DNA of 64,000 bases, taken from NCBI GenBank assembly GCA_022113835.1, contig JAILWY010000021.1:1922001-1986000 (forward strand), given 5' to 3'. The stretch comes from Atopsyche davidsoni. Its lineage: Eukaryota; Arthropoda; Insecta; Trichoptera; Hydrobiosidae. Position 1 is the stretch's first letter. Every line of letters begins with the position of its first letter. The notes under the pieces are model-generated. The model was not told the origin of the DNA. It saw nothing but the letters and a program-made list of their open reading frames with translations, and ran no database searches. Shown piece by piece: positions 22,451-34,700 of the stretch. The position numbers and the translations under genes are program-made.

Positions 22451-25400
22451 GATTTAAAACATCTGCATGCATTCATATTTGAAATATCAAAAATAATTTT
22501 ATAGAGTCACGTACTAAAAAAAATATTTTAAAAATATACTATATATATTTATACGGCAAATAAAATAATTTTTAACAAAATATGCTAAGTCTTCTTGAAA
22601 ATAAATTTTATTGCCAAACCTAAATTACTGAAATAACTTTAAACTTCTCATCTTGAAACTATGAAGGCTAATAAATTAAGCGGTAATTTTATAGCATGGT
22701 ATCATGCTCTTGAAACGAATCATATTTAATTTTAGATTTATTAACGAAGTCATTATTTTTTACTTTTCTTGGCAGGTTACTAGACAGATGCTTTATAATC
22801 AACATTATTGTTTAATTGTGTGACACTAATGAAAACTAAACATATGGATTAAAAGTGTTTTTTTTTTAAACTTTTGTAACTATTATTAAAGAGCTTTACT
22901 TTTCTTAAAGACACATTTTTTTATATTTTTACAACTTTTTAAACATGAAGATTAATCTGAACTTTGCATCTACAACGGCGAAGTATATAACTACTTATTA
23001 TCATATTAAATATGTAGTATTTGAACTCACCTAATTATCTAGGCATAGTACATATTCTTAAACCATAGTAGTGTCCAGAATATACAAAATTGATGATTTA
23101 TTTCGTCATTTTATGAGCTTAATTAAAAAAATATATAAACAAAAAATATTTACAGTTAAAAGTGTGAATCTATAATATAATTTATCCAATATCGCCTATA
23201 TTTTCCTCGGCTTAATAGCTAGAGCATCTTTACTTACGAGCCTCAATTTCGCACACACTAAGCCACGTTCCTCTTTTTCCTTTTTCTCCCATCCATTCAC
23301 CCATAAATACCATAAATAACTTCTATAAGAATACCTGACCGACTCACCGGGTCCCCCGCGCGACGGCCGTATAAAAAAAAAACACTTTGAATTACGAGAT
23401 TGTGTTTTTATCGGGGGATTATTTGTATTATACACACAAACTTTATATTGTACCTTCGTTATATACGATGTCCCCGAAACGGGGCCGTGTGCAATGTCTC
23501 CCGAGAGGTACAGTCTACCCAGGAGCTGGCGAGACAGCATACTTGATTAATACTGTCGTTAGTTTTGCTGTGTTCTCCGGTAAAATTCCAACAAAAGAAT
23601 GTTTTTCGTGGAAAGCGATATTTTATTATTTTCCCCTGTTAGAAAACGTTTTGGTGCTTGATTTTTGTTCATTTAATATCAGAAGAAGGAACTTTCAAGC
23701 GATACTCCAATTTCTCAGCCTAAACAGTTTATGTCTTAAAGTTGTTTCAAAATTATTCACTACCACTAATTGTCATCTTAATTTTATCAAACGTTAAATA
23801 TATCATCACAACACAGTGATACACACTTAGATACAATAAATAAAAAAACCACCCCATGATCGCTTTTCATAGATATTCCTAATGACTCACCTCCCTGTGA
23901 AAGGTAATAAAAATCGATCCTGTCTCAATCGAGTCACGGCGGTTGTACTGATACGCTGCGCTATTGTTTAGCATAAAGTAGCCTCGCGCGGAGGGATGGG
24001 GCCGACTGCAAGAATCCTGAGATGATATATACATGTGATTGATTTATTGTGACAGTGATGGATCGTTTTCAGTTACCCCGCCAGGTCTGCCGACTGCCTC
24101 CCCGGTACGCCAATGCCTCGGAAAATTAGTTTTCCTGAGGTAGGAAGGTAAAAACCTAACATGATTGAATGCAAGGCGGCTGACTATGCTACACGGTGGA
24201 TGGCTTTTCGTATCTTTGATGATGCGATGCAATTGTGAACATTAATCATGCTGCTTCCAATAGCAGACAGGTTTCAATTCAATAATTGAGGGGCTGAGTT
24301 AAGAAGGGCGTAATAATAAACATAGCTTCAAACAGAAAAAATCTAAAACTTTAAAATCAGTATTATTAGAAATAAATTGCATTTAACATAACAAGCTGGA
24401 CACAGGCGTAACTAATTGAAATCACTTACTTGTGGGTTAATTAATCATCTGTGGTTCAGAATCATTCACAATCAATAATTATATTTCAAAATACACAATC
24501 GGTGTATTTCACCATCGTATTTCCGTTAAAATGTGTTATTTTATATACAACAACAAAACGAATTACAATTTAAATATATTAATTATTGTGTTCGCTTATG
24601 TACTTGCTTTGAGTAATCAATATAGGAAACTTCATTGATAATGCTTAAAATATATGCTAGTATTTTTTGTGTTATTAATACACGTTTCAACTCTCAAACT
24701 TATCATATGGCATTTCCGGAAGATAGCTCCATTTATAACCAAAATATCTACGCGCACACTATAAAAACCCATTTCACGTTGTGGACAACAACTGTACTGA
24801 TCTTTGACTGAGAATCGTTCATACCGCTCAGAAAGCAATTGCTGAGTACTTAGAATGGTCTAAATTTATGATTGATCACCATTTATTAATAATTCAACCT
24901 TGACAATTTGAAAATAAAAAAAATTGTGAATCATAATTTTCTTTTTTGAAATGAAGGTTTTGTCTACTTTCAGCTTTTTTCAATGTTTTTATAATACTTG
25001 TATCCCAAAATATATTGAATATTATATATAAATAAAATTATCAAAACACCTTTCTGAATTATTATTTGATGTACTAACATTCCCTTACGTAACTTTTGTA
25101 ATATCAGAATTCGATCGAGTTCCCAGTCCAGGCTATATTTATTTCAGCTGAATCAATCTTGTTTAACCTTCGCTGTTCGACTTTCTATAGAGCCCGTGAG
25201 CTGGGGCGAGCTAACCGAGGAGATGCGCTCCTTCCTTGCGAAGGCATTCCACGAGAAGTGATGTATTTTTAATGGTGAGCAGATCAAGAAGAACCTACCG
25301 ACATAAATCTTAGATTCAAAATTATTTTAATGCTGCAGGTTTAAAAAGGATCACTGTGAATACGTAAATGTCATTATATCTTACAATCAACTGGTTATTT

Positions 25401-25859
25401 AAACATAATGTAAAAAATTTGCTTTGAAAGGCTCGCAATACACATATTAGATTCAAACTGGTGTTAAAAATGCGTTTAATAAGATATTCAATATACGTGT
25501 TATAAGTACGAATAGTAAAAATCCAGGTGTAAAACACTCAGAAGCAATTGGGGTGTGTCTCGTTAAGTACATTTCCAAAATTTACCTCACTGTTGTACAA
25601 ATCAAATTCACGTTATAGAAGCTTTTTTTAAACAGTGTGAAAGTTATAATAGTATTGAAAAACCTGAAAAAAAATTACTGCAACTGAGACCCAAGCATGC
25701 TAACCACTGGACTGTGAAGTGATTAAAAAGTGTTTAGCATGATGCTAGAAACACCAACATGATCAACGTACTTCTCCATATTGTTTCTAAAAGTAAGTAT
25801 TTATTTAAATAGTGCATTTGTATCTCATTGTGAAATATTTGCAGTTGCTAGAATATAGA
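22451..25859. other. Mostly AT-rich non-coding stretch
   Basis: No gene is supported. Complex patches: 23190-23360, 23455-23600, 23870-24240 (CTGCCTCCCCGGTACGCC near 24093) and 25090-25260. A minus-strand box-A-like TGGTTAGCATG near 25694-25704 suggests a decayed tRNA-derived SINE head without a clear box B. Confidence 0.3.
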
Positions 25860-26115
25860 ACTAGTTCGAAGTGGTATTGTGGGCAAGGCATCAGAGTGCC
25901 ATCGAACCCGCGGCCCAAAAGTAAGTGTTCGCTGGCTGTGACGCAGTGGTGCAACGCGACACCGTAAACTCACGCATCCGGCGCGGGGAATAAATTCAAA
26001 CGTGACGTCACCGGAGGCTGTAGGGGGCTGAAGGGCGGAGGAGGGTGACGCAGACTACCTGTGCGCGAAAAGTGCATTATCAATCATATTAGGCGGGTGG
26101 GTGTGTGTTTTCAGG
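25860..26115. other. GC-rich island
   Basis: Block with GACGTCACCGGAGGCTG near 26003 and GGGTGACGCAGACTACCTG near 26043. A reverse-strand GGGTTCGATGGC near 25905 is a weak box-B match. No gene recognised. Confidence 0.3.
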
Positions 26116-26504
26116 TTTGGTTTATTGAACATTTACTGTTACAGCTCCTATATGAATCACAAATAATTTCAAACTCGTTTCAACGTATATACCCACAAAA
26201 ACACGGGTTTTGTATGTAATAAAGTATTTAAAAAATACTTTGATATTTGAACTATAAATTAAAAAAACTAGCCTCATTTAAGACGGAATTGCAAATCACC
26301 TTTAATTTATTTGGCAATTACTAGGACTAATTTTTAATTAATAGATAATTCACAGCCAAAATGCCAACGATAATAATAGTTTTTATCAAAAAGTTTACCA
26401 ATGAATTATATGCGTTCGATTTTCTAATACATTACAATTAAAATTAATAATGTACAAATACTGAACATTAACCATACTTTCAATGAATTTTCATAATTGT
26501 AAAC

Positions 26505-26634
26505 AGCCTCCACACACGCTGTGACACAACTGACAATCGAATGGCATGTATTTTGCGTTGTTAAATAAGACTTAACTATAAACAGTACCAAAAATAATTA
26601 GTTGCAAGTTGTGACGCTCCGTGTGTAGCCGGCT
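26505..26634. mobile_element. Inverted-repeat MITE (family F, copy 2)
   Basis: Ends AGCC.CCACACACGCTGTGA and, on the other strand, AGCCGGCTACACACGGAGCG are inverted repeats of ~27 bp. The 130-bp element is otherwise AT-rich and non-coding. The motif recurs at 3418-3560. Superfamily not assigned. Confidence 0.6.
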
Positions 26635-26934
26635 TAAGCAACATTTTTAAATATAAAGTTTGAACATTTGAGTTATGTCTTCATATTTAGTTTTTTGTGT
26701 CAATAATTAAAAATTGTAGAATCATTCCTAAAGTCCAACATGGTGCTTTAAAAAGTCAAATATCTGATTAAATATGATTTCGGTAATACTTGTCCACCTG
26801 ATTGCCGGTGCAGCCGGGATTAGCATGCGTGCGACTAATCAGGGCGGACCATAAATAACGGGACGCGGTGTAGTACACCCGTAGGTAAACATATTATTGT
26901 TGCAAAGCCAACGAAAGCGACACCGAGAGCCATA
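26635..26934. promoter_or_regulatory. Candidate cis-regulatory island
   Basis: 26780-26900 is mid-GC and contains GGGATTAGCATG and GCGACTAATCAGG, an inverted pair of GGATTA-type homeodomain sites 11 bp apart, and CATAAATAACGGG. No exon recognised; regulatory role inferred. Confidence 0.25.
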
Positions 26935-27975
26935 CTAACGCGAATTTATTCCCCAACATAAATCAAACGAGCATATTTCTGATACTTCAGACTTGCTATA
27001 ACGTATTAACGGAATAATATGTTCCCATACTGAAAATAACCAGATGCAGAGGACTAGGAGTTGACAACCATCAGCTTTCGACTGAAAATACGCGCGTCTG
27101 AGGCAAGGACACTTGAGACACCGATAATTAAAAAAATCTAGACGTTTTAAATGTGGCTTTATAGAAGAATCCTTGAAATATCGTGCGTTGATAAATAATG
27201 AAAAAATCTTGTACAAAATACGCCAAGAAAAAAAAACCATATTTGGGCATATTAGCTGGAAATACAGCATTATTGAACTATGAATTATTATTTAACACGC
27301 CAAGCTTACAATTTATTGATTGTATCCACAATTTCTAACAATACCGGCGTTATTATTTTTACATAATTATTTATGGAAATAACGATGTTGTGTTTTATAA
27401 TAAACGCAGAAAATAAATATTTAATTTAATTCACAAGGCATCTATGTACATCAAATTGGTAATCATTAGTATATTTTTAAATACATTGAAAGATCAAACC
27501 AGTTGATGAATTAATTTTCAAAATATCTAAATATGACCTGAATTAACTGAAAGGTGTTCATTAACGTTTCTTTTATTAAATTTTAATCATATAAAAATAA
27601 TGTGATAATAAATCATATCTTTACTTTTGTTCAAGTAAATTTTAATCACAAAAAAAAGTATTTATTCTTTACGAATATTCCAGCTTTTTAAATTTGCTTT
27701 GAAACCATCATAATTCAAATATTATTTAAAAATAAATCTCATGTCTAGTTTACTAATTTATAGCTTAAATTTTCCACCTGTATAAAAGTAACTTAAAAAT
27801 ACGATCGAATTTAATAAACATCATAATTAATCAAAAAATATTCTAAAACTTCAAAAGTACAAATTATGAAGAGGAAATATAAAAACATCGCAATAAATCA
27901 TTCTTGTATCCACAAAAATAATATATTTACTGCGATAATAAATAAAAAGCGCAATGTGTACCGATTTAACAATGA
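26935..27975. other. AT-rich non-coding stretch
   Basis: A 111-codon minus frame at 26935-27270 is the longest here. Its peptide has no recognised domain or splice context and is not called a gene. Confidence 0.3.
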
Positions 27976-28170
27976 CAGTGTTTTCAGTATAAAAATGCCC
28001 GCGCACCGCCCGTTGGAGACCGCTGCCGGAGACTAACGCCGTCCGGCGAGTTGCGAATGATTTAATTCATGCCGTTTGGGAACACTGCTCACCTTCATGC
28101 CTCCCTATTAACTTAGTGCTTTGAAGACAGGCCGTGAGCTAATGCAGGTACGTCGGACATTTTCCGGTGC
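27976..28170. other. GC-rich island
   Basis: GCCCGCGCACCGCCCGTTGG near 27997 followed by GATTTAATTCATGCCGTTTG. Non-coding and non-repetitive; candidate constrained DNA. Confidence 0.25.
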
Positions 28171-28559
28171 GAGCTACAAATATACTCGTACAACGGAGCT
28201 TATTCATTCAAACTCCAGCGTTTCCAGAGAAATCGAACCCTCTCCATGAAAGTAGAGGCAGATAAACCAGAAACCTCATATTCGAGAAATATATACGGTA
28301 TCTTCTTTTATGCATTCTCATATGTTTGCTCATAATATAAGTAATAAGGCGTGATCTTTGCATGCAATAAATGCATTTTGTACATTTACAATTTTCAATA
28401 TCACGGTATTGCTGCTGGACTACGAAAATATCACATTAGCATTTGTACACAATTGGCGTCGGCACGGAATAGGGATGTATTTTTTCGATGTAAACTTGTA
28501 GGACGGGGGTATCAAAATAGCATCTCGGTATCGTCGTAGGCTCACCTCACAAAATAATA

Positions 28560-28870
28560 AACTCATCAAGCGATATCACAAAGCAAGACGTCCCTCGCGG
28601 GTCCGGGGAGCGACACGTCGGCCGCCGCGGCTTTGAAGTGACCGCGCGCTAACTGAGGCGCGACCTGGAATTAATTACGCTCCCCGGCCTGCTGTCGCGG
28701 TAATTGCAACGAGATTCTCGGCAATAAATTCGTCAGCAAGGTGCGAATGCACCGGGGCACCGAGGCGCGAGCGAAGCCGCGGGCAGAATCGTTGCCGAGA
28801 TGAAATACTGGCGGGCCTACAATGTAGACCGAGTTGTTCTTGGCGCCTAATGGACAGTTAGAAATAATAT
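28560..28870. promoter_or_regulatory. CpG-rich island, candidate regulatory element
   Basis: About 300 bp at high GC with alternating homeodomain-like sites (GGAATTAATTACGC near 28669, GCGGTAATTGCAACG near 28697) and CpG-dense segments. No long frame. One of the clearest islands in the desert. Confidence 0.3.
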
Positions 28871-29012
28871 TAACAACATGACAAAAAAGACCTACTCCCT
28901 AAACTCTAAAAACTACACCTCCCCGCTATTCCCATTCTGTTGCTTGTGCAATGGAGCAGTGGACTCGGAGGGATGTGCTCTGGAAGTACCTTGTACTATT
29001 GTTTCTGTAGCT

Positions 29013-29223
29013 TGCTGCAGATGGAGTATCAGATCTAAACGCCAGAGCTTTGTAAGGAAAGGATTATATAATAATGCTACTGGGCGGCAGCAATACGCAG
29101 ACTTACCCTTCTAATATAAAACTACGGTGTAGAAAGACCCGGGGAAATCACACTACTTTCTCTAAGAAAACCATACTGGCTCGAGTACATGCTTAGTGAA
29201 ATGGTCGCCGACCTCTTCTGACT
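29013..29223 (+). mobile_element. LINE 3' tail relic (copy A5)
   Basis: Collinear with 745-985 (GGAGTATCAGATCTAAACGC, TTTGTAAGGAAAGGATTATA, AATACGCAGACTT) and ends in the frame LSEMVADLF, a form of the EMVANL tail. Truncated at both sides relative to an intact element. Confidence 0.6.
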
Positions 29224-30160
29224 TATTTACATCTATGAATTTAATCAATTTACTGTTACTCCACTGCTTATTTGTTAAGTACAGACCGGATGTACCAAAA
29301 GCACACATAAATATATAAAAGTACGTGTGTGTAAAAAGGTGCTAGCTATAAATAAATTCTCTATATATTAAATACGTTCCTATCGTTTAAGTATTTTTTT
29401 AATGTACCAGTAATACAGCACCCTTGGAAAATGATTCTATCAATATAAATTAAGGGCAAGCCTTGTGAACAAAAACAGCACTATCCACAATGGCGATAAT
29501 CAGGTCTATAGAGCCTCCCCCGGATAGATTGAATACCTCTATCACCCCCGCAGAGCCTCCCGTCGAACAAACTTATTATTACTGATTGAACACCTACTGA
29601 GATAGGGGTGGCGAGGCATGGGGTTGCCATGTCTGGCATCCGCGGCAATTGCTTATTTATTGAGAAAATATTTTTCTGAAATATTTCATTTTATTTTTAT
29701 TTCTTGAAATTTTATAATCTTCGTGAATTATATATAACAAACTCAATAAAATAAAAAATAAAAATAATTTTAAGTATTATACATACTTTTGGAATTATAC
29801 TTTCAAAAAACTAATGTTATTGGAATAAAATTGAAATAATAATGTTCGTCTGCTCAATATATAGAAATCCTCATAGATTTAATCGAAAATGTTTTAATTA
29901 TATATAAAGCCTTGTTATGACCAACCCAGAATAAAAAAAAACAACTATCAAAGCAAAAGTAAAACATCATTTGAACACATTTTTTTTTTTATAGAAAACA
30001 TTTTTCTTGTCATAACTATTTTTCAACGTACAAATATAGCATAAATTATTTTGCAATATTTACGGTTTTCTAATAAAAGTAAAATGTTTATTTTTCTTAA
30101 AGAGATTATTCTGAGAAGGGACGCAACAGAAAAAGAGCGAGGTATTTCGTTTCCGCTGTC
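29224..30160. other. AT-rich stretch with one mid-GC patch
   Basis: 29480-29650 is more complex (GAGCCTCCCCCGGATAG near 29511). No gene seen. Confidence 0.3.
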
Positions 30161-30320
30161 CAGGAACGAGTCTGGCGTCCTCCCCCTCACTGGCGTCTGT
30201 CTCCCCTTCCTCTGCATCCACCCCCACCCCCACCCCCACCCCCACCCCGGTCACCATAAACTTAATTACCGCCCCCTATCATCGCAAGAGAGAAGCACCG
30301 TGCGGGAGCCACAAGGCCTA
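30161..30320. repeat. GC-rich patch with (CCCCCA)n array
   Basis: About five CCCCCA units at 30218-30248 within a pyrimidine-rich island. Frames through it (poly-PHPH on +, poly-VGVG on -) are repeat artefacts. Confidence 0.8.
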
Positions 30321-30879
30321 CTTAGCTCTAGACAATGCAACTACGTTAGAGAGTGCTCAGCCCGACAAATGTAAAAAAAATACACATTTATCTCAAAAGT
30401 TACATTATAATATAATAATTTTCTGCTAAGTAAATTCGCTTGAATTTCTATGCAGTACACAAAATCTTATAGTCTTTTCAACATTCCACAGTGGAGAGAG
30501 TTTAAATTTTTTTACAATTATAAAAACGACGATTTTATAATATAAACTAGAAATCAAAATTATCTATAGCTCAAGGTTAAAAGATTTTATCTATAACACA
30601 AAAATATGAAGTAAAAATAAAAAGTGCACCATCAAGCTCTTCTACTAAATCAATCAAGTTAAAATGATATACTATCTAAAATGATAGTAAAATGTATACA
30701 TATAGACGCAATGGTATAAAATTTCGATAGCCAAAACACTTGTTGAAAATTAAACCAACTATCCTCAAATTGGTATATATATATTTTTTTTATCTAAATA
30801 TACATTTTTTAATTACATCACAATTCTAACAAACAGGGACTTTACATATAAAAATAAAGCAGTAGCGCACTCTAAGACT
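30321..30879. other. AT-rich spacer
   Basis: Nothing recognised. Confidence 0.3.
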
Positions 30880-31200
30880 GCTTGATCCATTAACTGTCTC
30901 CCAGTGGCGTCCTTCATTAAGGAATTTAAATCTCCTTAAATTCAAGACAACGCAAAAAAGAAACAATTACTTATTTATGCGGATTTAAAGGACGCCCCTC
31001 CCCCGCCCCACGGCGGACAGGGCCGGATCAGGCGGCAGATAAACTTAATTACAGGAGAGCCATTCACCTTAAATGGCCGGGGCATTCCGGGGGTCCAGGG
31101 GGTCCAGGGGGTCCAGGGGGTCCAGGGGGTCCAGGGAGGCAAGGGCCTCACCCCGACCCTGCAGATAATCAGGTGACCGGCGCGAGCCGGGAGTGGCTAT
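30880..31200. promoter_or_regulatory. Mid-GC island with homeodomain-like sites and a minisatellite
   Basis: Contains AATTTAAATCTCCTTAAATT near 30923 (an imperfect palindrome), GATAAACTTAATTACAGG near 31036, a CCCCTCCCCCGCCCC run near 30996, and five copies of GGGGGTCCA at 31089-31133. The Leu-Asp-Pro repeat in the minus frame simply reflects the 9-bp unit. Confidence 0.35.
31089..31133. repeat. 9-bp minisatellite, GGGGGTCCA x5
   Basis: Five perfect tandem units. Confidence 0.97.
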
Positions 31201-31303
31201 AGTGAAGACGTCTCTTATATACGATGTGTAAATAACTTCATAGAAACTTTTATACGTCTCTTTTTTATAAATTTTTAATAGATAATTAAAAATTTTGATT
31301 GAA

Positions 31304-31949
31304 CAGTAATACCCCGCTTTACACGTTCCGGAAAAAATCGCGTTAAGTGAAATTCGCGTATATCGGGGTTTACGATTAAACATACATACATAGTCAAAAC
31401 TCAAAACGAATCATTTGAATCAACCACTTTAATTCTAAGGACACTTTATGCAGTTTTTTTTTTTAAATAGATTTGGTACCTTGCTTATTATGTACAAGGT
31501 TTGCCATCACAATTTGGGGAAATTTTCTAAACTAGTCAAGCGAAATTGTGCTATACATGGGAGCTACACCCCCTGGTTTATCCTTTTTATGGTTCTGATG
31601 ACACGCTTCAAGAAGCCATCCAGTGACTTCATCATCTGTGGGTGTCTCGCCACTGACTTCAGGCCCTCCTGTCGGCATTAGCTCTCCACTTTATGCAGTA
31701 TTACATGTTATTTTTACTGAAAAATACATCTATTGTCTTTTAGGTAGCGTTCTTGTACGTTCTTGTAAAATACGTTCATAACACCCAACGCTGTTTTTAA
31801 TTTTTAAGAGAAGTCAATGACTACATTATATTCATACACATTCTTAAAATATGAAATTCGCTTAATCTGAGGCATTTTAACGCAAAATTTGAAATTCGCG
31901 TTATAGTGAAACCGCGCATAACGGGGTCGCGTAAATCAGGGTATTACTG
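31304..31949 (-). mobile_element. Pogo/Tigger-like DNA transposon relic with terminal inverted repeats
   Basis: Ends are CAGTAATACCCCGCTTTACA and, on the opposite strand, CAGTAATACCCTGATTTACG. Both are followed by CGCGTTA-type subterminal repeats (ATCGCGTTAAGTGAAATTCG left; TTCGCGTTATAGTGAAACCG right). These ends resemble pogo/Tigger elements, and TA follows the right end. The minus strand keeps a short frame with PTDDEVTGWLLEACHQNHKK (about 31680-31590), which could be a transposase C-terminus. At 646 bp it is non-autonomous. Confidence 0.7.
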
Positions 31950-32300
31950 TATTCTGCAAAAAAATATTATGTATCAAAAAATTAAAAACAGCTCCAGCAG
32001 TACACAAACGTACTAGTCTGGTCGAGAGAAATATTAATATAAAATACATTTAAAGTATTTTAAAGGAAACGAGAAAAACTTCTGGTATTTCTGCATCACC
32101 AAAAAGATAATGGTAGAGTTAAGGTCTAAATAAATTATATTTATATATTCGAAATAATTTACGAATACATTATAAAATAAAAATATTTTTGCACCGGTTA
32201 CCTGATAATGGCGAACACAATGCCTTCAAAATGCACAATAGCTTGTTGCCAGCATTCACAGTAAAAAAAAAAAAAAAAAAAGAGTAAGCACTTTCTAACG
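31950..32300. other. AT-rich spacer with poly(A)
   Basis: A 19-nt poly(A) run at ~32263-32281. Nothing else. Confidence 0.4.
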
Positions 32301-32500
32301 GTGGAGTCTTTACGACAGAGTTCACCCCGTGACTGGAGGGTAGGCGCAGGCGGGGGTGGCAGCGGCTCCAGAACGGCGGCTGTCCTAACCCCCGCCCCCG
32401 CCCTTGCACACTCTGTTTATGTTTATCTTCGACTCTGAGACGCGCCGATTAATATGGCACAATATAAACTGTAGGCACGGATATAAACAGTTAAGGTGAG
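32301..32500. other. GC-rich island
   Basis: GGCGCAGGCGGGGGTGGC near 32343 and ACCCCCGCCCCCGCCC near 32389, then GCGCCGATTAATATGG. No exon. Confidence 0.3.
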
Positions 32501-32990
32501 AATAATACATTACATTTCTACGACCCGAGGAATGGGTATTGCGATGTTTTATTACGCGTAGGTTTAATGCAAACTTTTTAACTGCAAATGTGTTTATTTC
32601 AATTTATCCAGTAGCAACTGTTTAAGCACTATATTGTAATACATTTAGAAAGGATTGAATTCGATGTGGCAAAGTGGAGTCATCTGAATTCTATAAAGCA
32701 TACTTATAAAGCTACTTTCATGTTGTGGCATGTTTTTCTGAGTGTGTTTATGGTGTGGATTTGCAATTGACTCAATTATAATGTTGATGTACTCGTATAT
32801 CACCAATTAGATTATACTGGGTATATGACAGAGCGATGAGAGTCCATTGTTTTTTTAATCTTCTTTAATCACTATTGTTTTTACTCGGGAAGATCTCATT
32901 AATCAACAAATATATCATACCTTATTCGATCGATTGATACGACAACGTCAAATCGATTGCAAAATACCATATCAATCAAGAACGATGCTG
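32501..32990. other. AT-rich spacer
   Basis: Nothing recognised. Confidence 0.3.
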
Positions 32991-33300
32991 TTGTAGATTA
33001 TTATCTGCAATAACTGCAAATGGCCGAGGGTAGGAGGGGTTGGGTACGGCGGGGGAGCCAGCAGGGAGCTGGACCACCCCCCGGTAATTGAATTATTGGC
33101 AGAATTACCTACTGGGTCTGTCGTCGCCAGCTTCCCCTGCGGCCAGGCTCTAACGTGCAAGGAAATGGACCTTTTTGCGAATTAATCAAATTACAGCGCA
33201 AGAATTGAAATTAAACGATCTATTTATTGTGGCAACCCTGGGCGTTTATGATTTCTGCCAGCACCTGCTCTTCTTTAATGGGATATATTTTAATTTTACC
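32991..33300. promoter_or_regulatory. Candidate cis-regulatory island
   Basis: Mixed island with GGTAATTGAATTATTGGCAG near 33081 and CGAATTAATCAAATTACAGC near 33178 on either side of a GC-rich middle. A minus frame of 62 codons lacks a recognisable product. Confidence 0.25.
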
Positions 33301-33373
33301 TATGTATTGACTTTATACGGCGCTAAAAAGATAGGCAAGAGAATTTTTAAAAATGATAACGCAAATATATTCA

Positions 33374-33560
33374 AGAAATTCAATATTTTTGACAGAAAGA
33401 GTACTCGGTGGAATTCCATTTTAATATTTTTGAATAAAATACTTGAGTGATTTTCCACGTTATCGTTTTTATTAGCGACCGGTTTCGCCAACCTTTCACG
33501 TTGGCGAAACCGATAATGCCATCGATAATAAATCACTCAAGTATTTTATTCAAAAATATG
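33374..33560. mobile_element. Palindromic MITE-like element, family B (copy B2)
   Basis: Left arm carries AAATTCAATATTTTTGACAG, GAATTCCATT and AATACTTGAGTGATTTTCC. The centre is a 13-bp hairpin (CGGTTTCGCCAAC, complement GTTGGCGAAACCG). The right arm returns through CACTCAAGTATTTTATTC. The hairpin half GTTGGC-GAA-ACCGGT-C on minus equals stem II, GAA and stem III of the hammerhead-like motif at 42052-42094, but the partner core segment is replaced by a second copy of the hairpin arm. Confidence 0.75.
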
Positions 33561-33699
33561 TAAATATATTCAAGACTTGCCGAATGATAAATATAAAAAC
33601 CGTCGCAATGACCATGACTATAGAGAATATGTTATGTTTATTTTTAGTTTCCACATTCGCAGGTCTGTTACAGAGCCTTCAGTACAACAGAAGCCAGCC

Positions 33700-33870
33700 G
33701 ATATACTTAAGCAGGGCACTTGACACCCCTCGCCCAGGGTGTCCGGCAGGTGGGCGGGGGCGCAGAGTGCTCCGAGGCGCCTACCGGTCGTGGGGCGGCG
33801 TGACGTCACGCCTACGCGTGTGTGTCACTACGTACCCACTTCTCAAGCACCCCGGATTCAATAGCCTGGA
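33700..33870. other. GC-rich island
   Basis: CpG-dense (GGCAGGTGGGCGGGGGCG near 33744; GGCGGCGTGACGTCACGCCT near 33794, with a CRE-like TGACGTCA palindrome). Open + frame 33584-33988 of 134 codons without a recognised domain. Confidence 0.35.
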
Positions 33871-34535
33871 TAATAAATACTGCTCGATATTTTGTACTAA
33901 CTCCTTGAATAATCTTCCAGAAAACATTTCTCAAAACACTATCGTTTTAACGACAAAATATATTGTATGTATACGACATAATTTATAGTATTTTGCTTGA
34001 AATATTTAGTTGCTCGGCAGATGAAAAACAAACGACGCAAATATTCCGCTACTCGCTGAGTACTTAAAATAAAATATTTTGATATATAATCAAACAGAAA
34101 TACTGGTGACATGTATTCATAATTGAAATCATAAGGCCATGTTTTAAATGTTTTATCATTCTGAAATATGTTTTAAAAAAAGGTATAAGCTTAATTTTCC
34201 TGCTTTTAGTTACCACAAAACTATCATAATTTTTTTGTATAATACTCACACAGCTCAAAACGCTGTCATTGGATAATCCACACAAAACTGGTAATGCAAA
34301 GTAATAATTTATGGTCACGTTGTTCTGCAAAAATACTCCATGGCTGAGTTTTCCCGAGCCATCTCCAATAAAAGTAACGCATTCGGGACTGCAGTGTGAG
34401 TGTAAAATATATCCAGACTAGCTCAGCTATAAAATACAAAAACTTGGACGGTGTTTTTAATGAAAGTTCGATATCACGGAGACCGATCAATCAACCTGTA
34501 GTGAAAAAGAAATGCGATTTAAATTGGATTTTGAG
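33871..34535. other. AT-rich non-coding stretch
   Basis: Two overlapping minus frames (34064-34330, 34266-34490) are AT-driven and show no domain. Confidence 0.3.
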
Positions 34536-34700
34536 ACGCTGGGCTGCAGATACCTGCCCGGAGGCCGGGACAGCTTCCGGCTGGAGGGTGGGCGGGGGAA
34601 GCGGAAATGGAGGACCACATCGTTAGACGCCGGAAGCGAGGACTGTAGTGGCTAGGCGGACGTCGCGACGCCGACCGTGCTTACCTTCAGAGATCCTACC
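34536..34700. other. GC-rich island
   Basis: GGAGGCCGGGACAGCTTCCG near 34560 and GGCGGACGTCGCGACGCCG near 34656. No gene. 34701-35230 is AT-rich and empty. Confidence 0.3.

Noticed and set aside
23387..23797. 136-codon + frame
   Set aside because: Peptide is Phe/Leu/Tyr-rich with no domain. It starts in a patch and continues through AT-rich filler.
25690..25720. Box-A-like TGGTTAGCATG on minus
   Set aside because: No box B in range and no second copy.
30060..30257. Val-Gly repeat protein on minus and Pro-His repeat on +
   Set aside because: Translation of the (CCCCCA)n array.
31069..31404. Leu-Asp-Pro repeat protein on minus
   Set aside because: Direct translation of the 9-bp GGGGGTCCA minisatellite; no start or splice context.
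33584..33988. 134-codon + frame through the island at 33700-33870
   Set aside because: Composition changes abruptly inside the frame and the peptide shows no family features.
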